Shown here: piece by piece, positions 1 to 7,797 of the stretch
Position numbering within the stretch: the first letter of the stretch is position 1
Layout of the letters: each line of letters starts with the position of its first letter
Source: CAUZSH01 sp963582935
GTDB lineage: Bacteria; Pseudomonadota; Gammaproteobacteria; Francisellales; Francisellaceae
Reading direction: 5' to 3'
Assembly (NCBI GenBank): GCA_963582935.1
Contig: CAUZSH010000040.1
Location: forward strand, 1-18,274
Length of the DNA stretch: 18,274 nucleotides
Made by a program: the position numbers and the translations under genes
Notes under the pieces: generated by a model
What the model was told of the DNA's origin: nothing
The model's input: only the letters and a program-made list of their open reading frames with translations
Databases searched by the model: none

Positions 1-44
1 TATAGTGCTTAGGTAACTGCATTATTAATGCTTTGTAATAGTTT

Positions 45-59
45 CAATACCTTCGCCAA
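45..59. repeat. Left terminal inverted repeat of the IS4-type element
   Basis: CAATACCTTCGCCAA, exactly complementary to 1461-1475. It begins one base beyond the transposase stop codon (60-62). Confidence 0.75.
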
Positions 60-1370
60 TTATGCAGGCACTTTAAGGTCATGAATCCTTCCCAGAGCTG
101 AGACCTGCTCAATTACTCTATGATTATTAATTAAATCAGCGTTTTTAGGCAGCAATTTTAATACCTCTTCAATGTATCTTAGCCCATGATAATGGGACTT
201 TAAGTCGTTGATACTTACCGCATTGGATATAGGTAATAAAGATTGTGAAAAGTTGACCATAAAAAAAGCTAAATTCGCAGCGTTAGTAACACAAATTTGT
301 TTTATTACCATAAAGTCTTCCAAGCCCCAAAATTGCTTTGCATCACGGAAATTAAATTCAATTTGGAATCTCAGGCTGTAGTATTCTATAATGCTTTCCC
401 AGTCCAAGGTTAAATCTGTGCTAAATAAAATTACATGTGCTTCCTTGCCTGTTAAGAGATTCTTCTTATAGATCACAACAATATTCAGAGGACAAGCAAA
501 GGTTTTACTTAGAACTTCTAGCTGAAAATATTTAGTCAGTATTTCTTTTTCAGTGAATTCTGATTTTAAATATTTCTCAGCTATTGCTCTGAAATTTATT
601 TGAATACCATATTTCCTAGGAGCGCCTCTGCCAGAGTAGACGCCATCCCAAGGCAAAAATAAAGCTGAATTGTGTTTCAATTTAGAGATCAACTGCAAGC
701 CAGATTGAATAACCATTTGCGCTCCTGCATTATTACCTAAAGCGCCATCGTATACAAAATATACTGGGGACATCAGATCTGCCACCAGAGCCATTATTCT
801 TGCTATCATGGCTTTAAGCTGCGTCATTTCAGCCTTTAACTTCACGTCTTTTTTGTTTTTATTCTTAGCTCCCTTAGGTCGACCTCTTCCTCTTTTTATT
901 TTTGGCTTGTCATCTTCTTCGCTATTATCGTCCTTTTTCTCCTTGGGGAGTATTTGCTCAATAAGAATTGGCCATGATTTTTTAGAAATAGGATCTACGA
1001 GGGAAATAGTTTGAAACGACAGTCCTCTTACTGTTTTAGAGTATATGGAAGAAAAAAAACGACCAATCCCATATGTGCATTTACCAGCTTTTGTGATGGT
1101 TGTTGCATCCCCTGCAAAAATGACTCTATCCATATTTTGTATTTGATTTCGCGCAAGTTGCCAATTCAATTTTTCCCAAGATATAGTTTTTAGAAAAAAT
1201 CGCTGTATCGTCCTGTAGCTTCCACCTTTGCCAGCCCATCTGCTAATCCCAAGCATAGTGACTCTACCCGTCATACATAACATGGCGGAGCACACGACAT
1301 TCAACTGACGCAGGACCGTTGGTTCAACTATTGATGACATGCAAAATAATAATGTTGCTATTTCTTCCAT
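60..1370 (-). CDS. IS4-family DDE transposase with AT-hook-like insert
   Basis: Encodes a 436-residue cut-and-paste transposase. The catalytic triad can be placed as D88 (FAGDATT), D208 (FVYDGALG) and E338. E338 sits inside the IS4-family YREK signature: Y331-x2-R334-x3-E338-x6-K345, spacing exact. Between the first two Asp residues is a strongly charged, low-complexity stretch (about 145-180) containing RGRGRPKG at 160-167, which resembles an AT-hook DNA-binding motif. The length is normal for the family and there is no internal stop, so the gene is probably functional. The start ATG at 1370 has no obvious Shine-Dalgarno, in line with the weak translation usual for transposases. A possible promoter (TTGATT, 17-bp spacer, TATTTC) lies just inside the right inverted repeat. 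Assignment to IS4 rests on the YREK motif; the subgroup was not resolved. Confidence 0.9.
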   Translation of the reverse strand: MEEIATLLFCMSSIVEPTVLRQLNVVCSAMLCMTGRVTMLGISRWAGKGGSYRTIQRFFLKTISWEKLNWQLARNQIQNMDRVIFAGDATTITKAGKCTYGIGRFFSSIYSKTVRGLSFQTISLVDPISKKSWPILIEQILPKEKKDDNSEEDDKPKIKRGRGRPKGAKNKNKKDVKLKAEMTQLKAMIARIMALVADLMSPVYFVYDGALGNNAGAQMVIQSGLQLISKLKHNSALFLPWDGVYSGRGAPRKYGIQINFRAIAEKYLKSEFTEKEILTKYFQLEVLSKTFACPLNIVVIYKKNLLTGKEAHVILFSTDLTLDWESIIEYYSLRFQIEFNFRDAKQFWGLEDFMVIKQICVTNAANLAFFMVNFSQSLLPISNAVSINDLKSHYHGLRYIEEVLKLLPKNADLINNHRVIEQVSALGRIHDLKVPA

Positions 1371-1460
1371 TGAGTGGAGTTTCGCTTAAAAATCAGATAG
1401 ATGGCAAGTCTAACAAGCCGTACGAAATATGGCTTTAACATTATTTAATCAATCTGTTAT

Positions 1461-1475
1461 TTGGCGAAGGTATTG
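1461..1475. repeat. Right terminal inverted repeat of the IS4-type element
   Basis: TTGGCGAAGGTATTG, the exact complement of 45-59. It is 93 bp upstream of the PACE efflux gene. Confidence 0.75.
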
Positions 1476-1568
1476 AATAAGACAAATGCTTTTAAAACAT
1501 CTTGCTTACCACAATAAAGCACTTATGATGTCACTCAATCTTATTACATTTATCAAGTAAGAAAATAC

Positions 1569-2015
1569 ATGCACTCCATTCCCTTAAAAATCAGGCTTCT
1601 TCATATATTTCTATTTGAGTTTTGCGCCCTGATTATCGTCACCCCCCTTGCTGCATTATTTTTACATACGAATATGGGGCATATGCTTGTTTTGACACTT
1701 GTGGTCTCCATTATCGCTTCTATCTGGAACCTTAGCTACAATATGCTTTTTGATATTGTAGAAGCAAAATGTGGTGGCAATAGAAAAAAACGTGGCGCGC
1801 TTTTTAGAATATTTCATACTTGCCTATTTGAGGCGGGCTTAATAATATTGACCGTACCCATTATTGCCTATTGGCTAAACTTATCATTGTTTGCGGCATT
1901 TGTTGTGGATATTGTCTTTGTCGTCTTCTTTTTAGTATATGCTTATTTTTTCAATTGGATCTTTGACTATTTTTATTTTTCACACGCCGAAAAAATGCAA
2001 GCTGAAAATGACTAA
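1569..2015 (+). CDS. PACE-family multidrug/biocide efflux protein (AceI-like)
   Basis: A 148-residue, very hydrophobic protein with four predicted membrane helices arranged as two similar halves, the layout of proteobacterial antimicrobial compound efflux (PACE) transporters. Each half starts with the family's R-x-x-H-x-x-x-F-E type motif: RLLHIFLFE near residue 9-17 and RIFHTCLFE near residue 80-88. E17 matches the membrane glutamate needed for chlorhexidine transport in Acinetobacter AceI. The half-end motifs WNLSYNMLFD and FNWIFDYFYF also fit the family. Known members export chlorhexidine, acriflavine or short diamines by proton exchange; the substrate here cannot be read from sequence. 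The gene stands alone, with the IS element upstream and the metal operon converging 31 bp downstream. The Shine-Dalgarno is weak (TAAGAAAATAC before ATG). No regulator of the usual divergent LysR type lies next to it. Confidence 0.88.
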   Translation: MHSIPLKIRLLHIFLFEFCALIIVTPLAALFLHTNMGHMLVLTLVVSIIASIWNLSYNMLFDIVEAKCGGNRKKRGALFRIFHTCLFEAGLIILTVPIIAYWLNLSLFAAFVVDIVFVVFFLVYAYFFNWIFDYFYFSHAEKMQAEND

Positions 2016-2046
2016 TGCGTCTATGTCAAAATAAAGCGCACCTCTA

Positions 2047-2382
2047 TTAATTCTGGATATGACAACAGTCCTCACCCAACCGATCATCACTAAATTCATC
2101 ATCCAGTAAAAGACGGAAAGCTTTAATCACTTTGACATTGGCGCAATAACAAGTTTTATTCCCTTCAATATGACCGAAAATCAACCCGGCATCCTTGAGT
2201 TTTTTGAGATGCTGTGAAACAGAAGACTGTACAATAGGAAGGCGCTTCGTAATATCCTTACAAAGGCAAACCTCTTGACTTAGGATATAGTCTAAAATTG
2301 CGACTCTCGTGGGGTGAGCCAATGCTTCAGACACCTTTGCTAGCTGTTTATGTTTATCCGTAATTTCGATCTTATTTGGCAT
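2047..2382 (-). CDS. ArsR/SmtB-family metal-responsive repressor
   Basis: A 111-residue winged-helix protein. ALAHPTRVAILDYIL (about 20-34) is the classic ArsR-family helix, followed by the recognition helix region QSSVSQHLKKLKDAGLI (52-68) and the beta-wing. Cysteines C39 and C41 (EVCLCKDI) sit at the helix position used by the ArsR/CadC-type alpha-3 metal site. C78/C80 (CYC) and a C-terminal CCH (106-108) could add ligands. It is the last gene of the operon: its ATG overlaps the end of the upstream ATPase gene by 11 bases, which implies translational coupling. By family precedent it would repress the operon until Zn, Cd or Pb binds; which metal is inferred from the transporter. CadC/CmtR-like naming is possible but not certain. 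Confidence 0.92.
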   Translation of the reverse strand: MPNKIEITDKHKQLAKVSEALAHPTRVAILDYILSQEVCLCKDITKRLPIVQSSVSQHLKKLKDAGLIFGHIEGNKTCYCANVKVIKAFRLLLDDEFSDDRLGEDCCHIQN

Positions 2383-4576
2383 GAGATAATTCCGTACTAA
2401 CTTTTTCAGCTTTGCGCATTTTCAACAATCTCAAACCATTAAATATCACAATCAAAGATGCGCCCATATCTGCCGCAATCGCCATCCATAAAGTGGCTAA
2501 ACCCATCAATGCCAGAACAATAAAGACAGCCTTTACCCCAATCGCAAAATAAATATTCTGCTTAATAATATTCATCGTGTTTTTAGAATGCTGGATCAAC
2601 CAAGGGAGCTTAGATAAGTCATCCGACATGAGTGCAATATCAGCGGTTTCAATAGCTGCATCAGAGCCTGCCACACCCATGGCAACCCCAAACTCTGCTG
2701 TTGCCATCGCGGGCGCATCATTGATACCATCACCCACCATCACCACATGTTCATATTGATCACGTAATTCTTGAACGTATTGCACCTTGTCTTCTGGTAA
2801 CAATTCCGCCTTATAATCTATACCCAGTTTTGTCGCAACGGTCTTTGCCGTGCCATTATTATCACCTGTCAACATAATTAGTTTTTCAATGCCCAATGCT
2901 TTCAGTTTTTGAATCACCTCACAAGCTTCCTCTCGAATCTCATCCGCAATACTAATCAAGCCACAAATATGATCATCACAACCAATCACCACAACAGAAT
3001 GACCTTGATTCTCAAACCTCAATGCTGCCTCATGGACAATACACGCCTCATCTTCTGAGAGCTTTTCATGTAAATACTTATGACTTCCCAACCAATAACG
3101 CTTACCATTGATGAGACCCTCTGCACCTTTCCCTTGAATAATTTCAAATGAATCAGCCGCTTTAAACTCAATGTTTTGTGATTTAGCATAACTCACCACA
3201 GCTTTGGCCAAAGGATGGTCACTGTTAATCTCAAGTGCCACAGCATTTGCCAACAACTGCTCTTGTGTATGGTTATTTAAAGGAATCACTTCCTGTACAA
3301 CAGGCTTACCTTTTGTCAACGTTCCAGTTTTATCAAAGGCAATCACGCTTGTTTTAGCTGGGCGTTCTAAATAATTTCCACCTTTAATTAACACGCCATT
3401 TCTCGCGGCTCGACTTAAGCCTGCCACAATACTCACGGGTGTTGAAATCACTAATGCACAAGGGCAAGCAATCACCAAAATCACCAAGGCTTCATAAATC
3501 CAACGCGACCAATCCCCACCAAAAACCAAAGGTGGCACAATGGCAATCAGAATAGCAAACCCAATCATAATTGGTGTATATCTAGCTGCAAACTTTTCAA
3601 CCCACTGCTCGGCGACAGCACGCTTTGACTGTGCATTTTCGATCATGGAAATAATGCGAGAAAGCGTCGACTCCCCTGCTGACTTGCTCACTTCAAATTC
3701 TAAAGTTTGATCACCATTAATGGTGCCTGCATAGACACCTGCGCCAATGCTTTTTTCAACGGGCATAGACTCTCCCGTAATGGGAGCCTCATTTATGTAG
3801 CTATTACCCTTTGTTATTTTACCATCAAAAGGAATTCTCTCACCTGGTCTCACCACACAAATACTGCCGACCTTTATTTCACTCAATGATTTTTCCACTA
3901 GCGAACCACAACAACCATAAAACCTCGCCGTTTCAGGGGTTAAAGACATTAAGGATTTTATCGCCTTTCTTGCTTTTCCCACACTCCAAGCTTCCAGCAA
4001 TAATGCCAAAGCAAACAAGGTACTGACTGCTGCGGCCTCGAACCATTGCTGAAGCGTTATGGCGCCAATGACGGCAATCACCATCAATAGATTCATGTCT
4101 GCCCGTAAACGTTTGAGCGCATTTAAAGCTTTTGGAAAGACAAACCACGCACCCAAAACAATGGCAAAACAATATAGAATAATAGAAGATAAGGGATAGA
4201 CATGATTGGCGGTATATTCTCCACCAGATAAAGCATCCAGCCAGCCATGTTGAAAAGCATGAATGCCATACCCTAAAATCAAAAAGAATGCGCTAAAACT
4301 CGCCATTAATAATCTGCCATACTCCTGGAAGAATGATAGGGAGTCATCTCTTGCGATATAGGACCCCCAAGGCTCTGCCTTAAATCCAGAACGCTTAATG
4401 AGCGCAATAGCCTCATCTTGATCAACTTTTGTGTCCGTTAAGGTCACCGTAAGCTTTTCATTCAACACATCAAAATGAAGCTGATCTTCTGGCACTTTGC
4501 CTTTCATTTCTTGTTTGATTGCACGAACTTCTTCAATACAATCCATCCCATATACTTTCAACACTGCATTTGTCAT
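2372..4576 (-). CDS. cadA: Zn/Cd/Pb-exporting P1B-type ATPase
   Basis: About 734 residues. Order: an N-terminal HMA-like domain with one cysteine (GMDCIEE, C13), membrane helices, the actuator motif TGES (about 267), the intramembrane metal site CPC (about 371-373), the phosphorylation motif DKTGT (D near 415), the nucleotide-site DHP of the P1B 'HP' locus, TGDN and GDGINDAP (about 616-623). In the last helix pair, ADMGASLIVIFNGLRLL supplies the Asp that marks P1B-2 Zn/Cd/Pb pumps (D714 in E. coli ZntA). It exports divalent soft metals from the cytoplasm using ATP. Reading could begin four codons earlier at a GTG (4588), but the ATG at 4576 has a GGATGG sequence just upstream and is preferred. 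It is the first gene of an operon with the ArsR-type repressor. The gene could equally be called zntA. Confidence 0.94.
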   Translation of the reverse strand: MTNAVLKVYGMDCIEEVRAIKQEMKGKVPEDQLHFDVLNEKLTVTLTDTKVDQDEAIALIKRSGFKAEPWGSYIARDDSLSFFQEYGRLLMASFSAFFLILGYGIHAFQHGWLDALSGGEYTANHVYPLSSIILYCFAIVLGAWFVFPKALNALKRLRADMNLLMVIAVIGAITLQQWFEAAAVSTLFALALLLEAWSVGKARKAIKSLMSLTPETARFYGCCGSLVEKSLSEIKVGSICVVRPGERIPFDGKITKGNSYINEAPITGESMPVEKSIGAGVYAGTINGDQTLEFEVSKSAGESTLSRIISMIENAQSKRAVAEQWVEKFAARYTPIMIGFAILIAIVPPLVFGGDWSRWIYEALVILVIACPCALVISTPVSIVAGLSRAARNGVLIKGGNYLERPAKTSVIAFDKTGTLTKGKPVVQEVIPLNNHTQEQLLANAVALEINSDHPLAKAVVSYAKSQNIEFKAADSFEIIQGKGAEGLINGKRYWLGSHKYLHEKLSEDEACIVHEAALRFENQGHSVVVIGCDDHICGLISIADEIREEACEVIQKLKALGIEKLIMLTGDNNGTAKTVATKLGIDYKAELLPEDKVQYVQELRDQYEHVVMVGDGINDAPAMATAEFGVAMGVAGSDAAIETADIALMSDDLSKLPWLIQHSKNTMNIIKQNIYFAIGVKAVFIVLALMGLATLWMAIAADMGASLIVIFNGLRLLKMRKAEKVSTELSHAK

Positions 4577-4597
4577 ATTGCCATCCACATTAATATA

Positions 4598-4613
4598 ATC
4601 GTTAATCGACGAT
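4598..4613. promoter_or_regulatory. Candidate operator of the metal-resistance operon
   Basis: Inverted repeat ATCGT-N6-ACGAT immediately downstream of the -10 box of the ATPase promoter, where a repressor would block transcription. ArsR/SmtB proteins bind such imperfect palindromes near +1. The arms are short, so this is a candidate only. Confidence 0.4.
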
Positions 4614-4617
4614 AGAC

Positions 4618-4646
4618 AATATATCCCATTTTTTATCGTATAGCAA
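4618..4646 (-). promoter_or_regulatory. Sigma70-type promoter of the metal-resistance operon
   Basis: On the minus strand, -35 TTGCTA (4646-4641), a 17-bp spacer and -10 TATATT (4623-4618). The predicted transcript start is about 35 nt before the preferred ATG. Spacing is ideal and the -10 matches 5 of 6 consensus bases. Confidence 0.6.
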
Positions 4647-4651
4647 ATTAA

Positions 4652-4677
4652 GGTGATTTATTTTCAAAATAAACACC
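4652..4677. promoter_or_regulatory. Long inverted repeat just upstream of the ATPase promoter
   Basis: GGTG-A-TTTATTTT (4652-4664), a central C, then AAAATAAA-CACC (4666-4677). Twelve base pairs are perfectly symmetric apart from one extra A in the left arm. It lies in the divergent region between the ATPase and the first LysR gene, ending 5 bp before the ATPase -35 box, so it is a likely binding site for a dimeric regulator. Which protein binds is unknown. Confidence 0.45.
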
Positions 4678-4686
4678 ATTCGATAA

Positions 4687-4724
4687 TTGTAATACTTTAA
4701 ATTCTTCGATTTTAATATTAAAAT
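4687..4724 (+). promoter_or_regulatory. Promoter of the LysR pair with an overlapping 16-bp palindrome
   Basis: -35 TTGTAA (4687-4692), an 18-bp spacer and -10 TTTAAT (4711-4716). The -10 lies inside a perfect 16-bp palindrome, ATTTTAATATTAAAAT (4709-4724). A dyad on the -10 box fits negative autoregulation, common for LysR-type proteins, but an AT-rich dyad can also be chance. Confidence 0.4.
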
Positions 4725-4759
4725 AAAGTTATACCTTTTACTTAAGAGCATTTTCTAAA

Positions 4760-5677
4760 ATGAGCATCCAAAACCTCCATGTAAAACAACTCATTGTTTT
4801 TCGTAGCCTACTAGAAACGAGCAGCGTTACTGAAACCGCTCGCCGACTCGAGATGAAACAAGCAACCGTCAGTCACATCCTGAATAAGCTCAGGCGCGAA
4901 CTAGATGATGAACTCTTTGTTATGGATGGACGTAATATCATCGCAACACCGAGAGCGTTAGCACTAAAGAAACGATTACACAACACACTTTCTGTCTTAG
5001 AAAAAATGACGACACAAAAAGTATTTGATCCCGAAATAGAAAAAGCAGAGTTCACCATCCTTGCCATGGAATATTTTGTACTCTTGCGCTTCCATAATTT
5101 TATTCAGAATATCAAGCCCTTTAAAAAAAATATCACCATCAAATATGTCACACCCAATTACTCACTAGGTGAAATACAATCTATGGTAGAAAAATATAAT
5201 GTAGATTGCTGTATTGATACCACCGCCATACCAGACAATCATCAAAGTGACTTAATTGACGCAGAAAAGCTTGTGCTGCTTTTTCATCCTAGTAATTCCA
5301 ATATACACCCAAACCTCACTCAAAAAGAATATTTAAAATTAGACCATATTGGGGTAAATGTAGGCAAGGAATCAAGTGTGGTATCCGCACTATTTTCCAA
5401 ACAAGATCCTCGTGGAGAAATTTTGCGCGTAGATGGTCTTTTAAGCATATTTTCAGTGATCGAAACAACTCCAAACTATGTTTCACTCACGGGGGAACAG
5501 CTTGCAGCGACATACGCTAAAAAGTTTGGTTTGCAGTACCAAGAAAGCCCGTTGGACTTACCTAAATTACAGGGCTATATTACTTGGCCAAAAGTTAAAA
5601 ACTCAGATCCAAAAAATATTTGGTTGCGACAACAAATCATGAAGTCATTCAACAGTGAAAAGCTAGGGGCGCACTAA
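4760..5677 (+). CDS. LysR-type transcriptional regulator (first of tandem pair)
   Basis: A 305-residue regulator with an N-terminal winged helix-turn-helix (about 6-65; ETARRLEMKQATVSHILNKLRRELDDELFV) and a C-terminal periplasmic-binding-protein-like effector domain. The C-terminal segment YITWPKVKNSDPKNIWLRQQI follows the 'W-x-x-R-x-x-x-D-P-x-x-x-W-L-R' pattern of the NodD/LeuO-like branch of the family. It is transcribed away from the metal operon across a 183-bp intergenic region, and 3 bases separate it from a paralogous LysR gene. The divergent arrangement invites a role in controlling the neighbour, but the co-directional flavoprotein gene is an equally reasonable target. The effector is unknown. 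Confidence 0.92.
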   Translation: MSIQNLHVKQLIVFRSLLETSSVTETARRLEMKQATVSHILNKLRRELDDELFVMDGRNIIATPRALALKKRLHNTLSVLEKMTTQKVFDPEIEKAEFTILAMEYFVLLRFHNFIQNIKPFKKNITIKYVTPNYSLGEIQSMVEKYNVDCCIDTTAIPDNHQSDLIDAEKLVLLFHPSNSNIHPNLTQKEYLKLDHIGVNVGKESSVVSALFSKQDPRGEILRVDGLLSIFSVIETTPNYVSLTGEQLAATYAKKFGLQYQESPLDLPKLQGYITWPKVKNSDPKNIWLRQQIMKSFNSEKLGAH

Positions 5678-5680
5678 AAA

Positions 5681-6586
5681 ATGAGCATCGAAAACATACA
5701 TATCAAACAATTAATTATTCTTAAAACCCTTTTAGAGACCAATAATGTCTCTAAAACAGCTAAAAAGCTAAATACCACACAATCCACCATCAGCCACACT
5801 TTAGGCAAGTTACGCGTTGAACTTAATGATGAACTGTTTGTAATGGAAGGACGAAATATCAAACCCACGGTAAAAGCACTTAACATGCAAAGCTACCTTA
5901 TTGACGCCATTAAAATACTTAGGACTTTTGATAGTAAAACGCCACAGTTTGACCCTGAAAAGCAAAAAGCAGAGTTTACCATTATTCTTGGTCAATACTA
6001 TGAAATCGTTTACCTTGAAAAATTATTTGAAATTATGAATCCTTATAATAATTCTATTAAGATCAATTATATATCCGCCTCTAGCGACCCTAAAGAGGTC
6101 GAATCTCTACTGCGGACACATGATGCTGATCTCATTGTTGGCGTCACCTTCCTCGTTAAAAATTGCACGCCAAAAATTATTCAAGAGAATAGCCTTTGCC
6201 TAATGTCGAACAAACAACACAAACTCAAAGATAAGCTATCCTTTAAAGAATACGCCAACCTATCGCATATTGTATTAACCGATCACACCTCTAACGCATT
6301 GCTGACCAAGATACTTCCAAAACCTGATCCTCGCAATATTGTCGCCACCATCGACCGTTTGCTGATAGCACAACGCTTAATTCATAATCATAACTATGTT
6401 ATGACCGTTGCGGACACTGCTGCTAAACAGATTTCACAGAAATATGGCTTTGATTTTAACTTTACGGAAGTCCCTTTTAAAACACCAGCCATCAGTCAAT
6501 ACCTACATCGCCCGAATGCAAAAGAAGAAGACCCTCAAGCAATTTGGCTGTATGAACAAGTCTTAAAGTCACTTGAAAACGATTAG
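5681..6586 (+). CDS. LysR-type transcriptional regulator (second of tandem pair)
   Basis: A 301-residue paralogue of the preceding gene: MSIENIHIKQLIILKTLLET here against MSIQNLHVKQLIVFRSLLET there. Both share DDELFVM-[DE]-GRNI at the end of the DNA-binding domain and a DPRxx turn in the effector domain. The helix-turn-helix spans about residues 18-60. The start ATG is 3 bases after the upstream stop, so the two are almost certainly co-transcribed and probably arose by tandem duplication. The effector domains have diverged much more than the DNA-binding domains, which suggests similar operators but different ligands, or a heterodimer. The next gene begins one base after its stop. Confidence 0.92.
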   Translation: MSIENIHIKQLIILKTLLETNNVSKTAKKLNTTQSTISHTLGKLRVELNDELFVMEGRNIKPTVKALNMQSYLIDAIKILRTFDSKTPQFDPEKQKAEFTIILGQYYEIVYLEKLFEIMNPYNNSIKINYISASSDPKEVESLLRTHDADLIVGVTFLVKNCTPKIIQENSLCLMSNKQHKLKDKLSFKEYANLSHIVLTDHTSNALLTKILPKPDPRNIVATIDRLLIAQRLIHNHNYVMTVADTAAKQISQKYGFDFNFTEVPFKTPAISQYLHRPNAKEEDPQAIWLYEQVLKSLEND

Positions 6587-6587
6587 A

Positions 6588-7769
6588 ATGAAGCAATTTG
6601 ATGTCATCATCATTGGTGCCAGTGCTGCAGGTTTAATGTGCGCCATTGAGGCAGGGAAACGTCACCGTAAAGTGGTGGTTTTAGATCACACCAACAAAGT
6701 CGGCAAAAAAATCCTCATGTCTGGCGGTGGACGTTGCAACTTCACAAACTACTACACATCACCTGAAAATTATATCTCCCACAATCCACATTTTTGTAAA
6801 TCCGCATTGAGCCGCTACACACAATGGGACTTTATTGCCTTAGTAGAAAAACATAGTGTTCCTTACCATGAAAAGACGCTCGGGCAACTTTTTTGTGATC
6901 ATAAGTCTAAAGATATTGTTAATATACTTTTAAGTGAATGCGAAAGCGCGAATGTTGTTATTCGCTTAAATACTGACATTCATAATATTGAACCCCTTGA
7001 AGCTGGCTATCATCTCACCACTTCCAATGAAATCTATCAGTGTGAATCATTGGTCATTGCCACAGGCGGTCTTTCAATTCCAACATTAGGTGCCACTCCA
7101 TTTGGTTACAAAGTGGCTGAGCAGTTTGGGTTAAACATCTGGCAAACCTCTGCAGGACTCGTACCTTTTACCTTACACCTTGAGGACAAAGAACGATTCG
7201 CCTCACTTTCTGGGGTATCTGTATACAGCACCGCCACCAGTGAATCTGGTGATACTTTTGCTGAGAATCTCCTCTTTACTCATCGAGGATTAAGTGGTCC
7301 TGCCATACTTCAAATATCTTCATATTGGCATCCTGGCGAATATATTGAGATTAATTTACTACCCAATATAAACATCCTCGATGCGTTAGAAACCTATAAA
7401 CAGAAGCATCCAAAGGTACAACTTAAAACATTTTTATCTGAGCATTTACCTAAACGTCTACTCGCAGTATTTCTGAGTAATAGTCTCCTAGATGCACCCA
7501 TCAAAAGCTTAAACAAAACAGACCTTGCCTTGCTAACTCAACAACTTCAAAGCTGGAAAATCAAGCCTAATGGCACGGAGGGCTATCGCACTGCTGAGGT
7601 AACCCTAGGTGGCGTTGACTGTAATGAGATTTCCTCTAAAACCATGGAAGCTAATAATGCCAAAGGACTTTACTTTATTGGGGAAGTATTAGATGTCAGT
7701 GGTTGGCTAGGTGGATATAACTTTCAGTGGGCATGGGCATCGGGTTGGTGTGCTGGGCAGGTTGTTTAA
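6588..7769 (+). CDS. YhiN/BaiN-family FAD-dependent oxidoreductase
   Basis: A 393-residue flavoprotein of the HI0933/YhiN (BaiN/RdsA) family. The N-terminus DVIIIGASAAGL (5-16) is the FAD dinucleotide fold with the family's GxSxxG form. SGGGRCNFTN (45-54) is the family signature, an ATGG turn follows in the middle, and GEVLDVSGWLGGYNFQWAWASGW near the end closes the FAD site. The ATG at 6588 places the FAD motif at the usual distance from the N-terminus; a TTG at 6573 would overlap the regulator gene and is less likely. One base separates it from the LysR stop, so it is the third gene of that transcription unit. Physiological substrates of this family are poorly known, so no reaction is assigned beyond flavin-dependent redox. 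Confidence 0.9.
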   Translation: MKQFDVIIIGASAAGLMCAIEAGKRHRKVVVLDHTNKVGKKILMSGGGRCNFTNYYTSPENYISHNPHFCKSALSRYTQWDFIALVEKHSVPYHEKTLGQLFCDHKSKDIVNILLSECESANVVIRLNTDIHNIEPLEAGYHLTTSNEIYQCESLVIATGGLSIPTLGATPFGYKVAEQFGLNIWQTSAGLVPFTLHLEDKERFASLSGVSVYSTATSESGDTFAENLLFTHRGLSGPAILQISSYWHPGEYIEINLLPNINILDALETYKQKHPKVQLKTFLSEHLPKRLLAVFLSNSLLDAPIKSLNKTDLALLTQQLQSWKIKPNGTEGYRTAEVTLGGVDCNEISSKTMEANNAKGLYFIGEVLDVSGWLGGYNFQWAWASGWCAGQVV

Positions 7770-7797
7770 ATATAGAGCACTCTACTAATTCTATATT
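7769..7797. repeat. Inverted repeat after the flavoprotein gene
   Basis: AATATAG (7769-7775) and CTATATT (7791-7797), arms of 7 bp separated by 15 bases, directly after the stop codon. It could be a weak transcription stop, but it is AT-rich and has no U-tract. Confidence 0.25.

Larger units (their letters stand above)
45..1475 (-). mobile_element. IS4-family insertion sequence, apparently intact
   Basis: A single transposase gene is bracketed by a perfect 15-bp inverted repeat, CAATACCTTCGCCAA at 45-59 and its complement at 1461-1475. The left copy abuts the transposase stop codon and the right copy lies 90 bp before its start, as expected for compact IS ends. The exact outer boundaries are unsure. 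An outer inverted pair (AGTGCTT at 4-10, AAGCACT at 1517-1523) and a direct repeat (AATGCTTT at 27-34 and 1485-1492) suggest the true ends could lie some tens of bases further out. I see no clean target-site duplication directly flanking the 15-bp repeats. Confidence 0.75.

Noticed and set aside
3933..4172. 79-codon minus-strand ORF inside the metal ATPase gene
   Set aside because: Alternative-frame shadow of cadA; no supporting signals.
6573..6587. TTG start giving the flavoprotein five extra residues
   Set aside because: It overlaps the upstream regulator gene and moves the FAD motif away from its usual place; the ATG at 6588 fits better.
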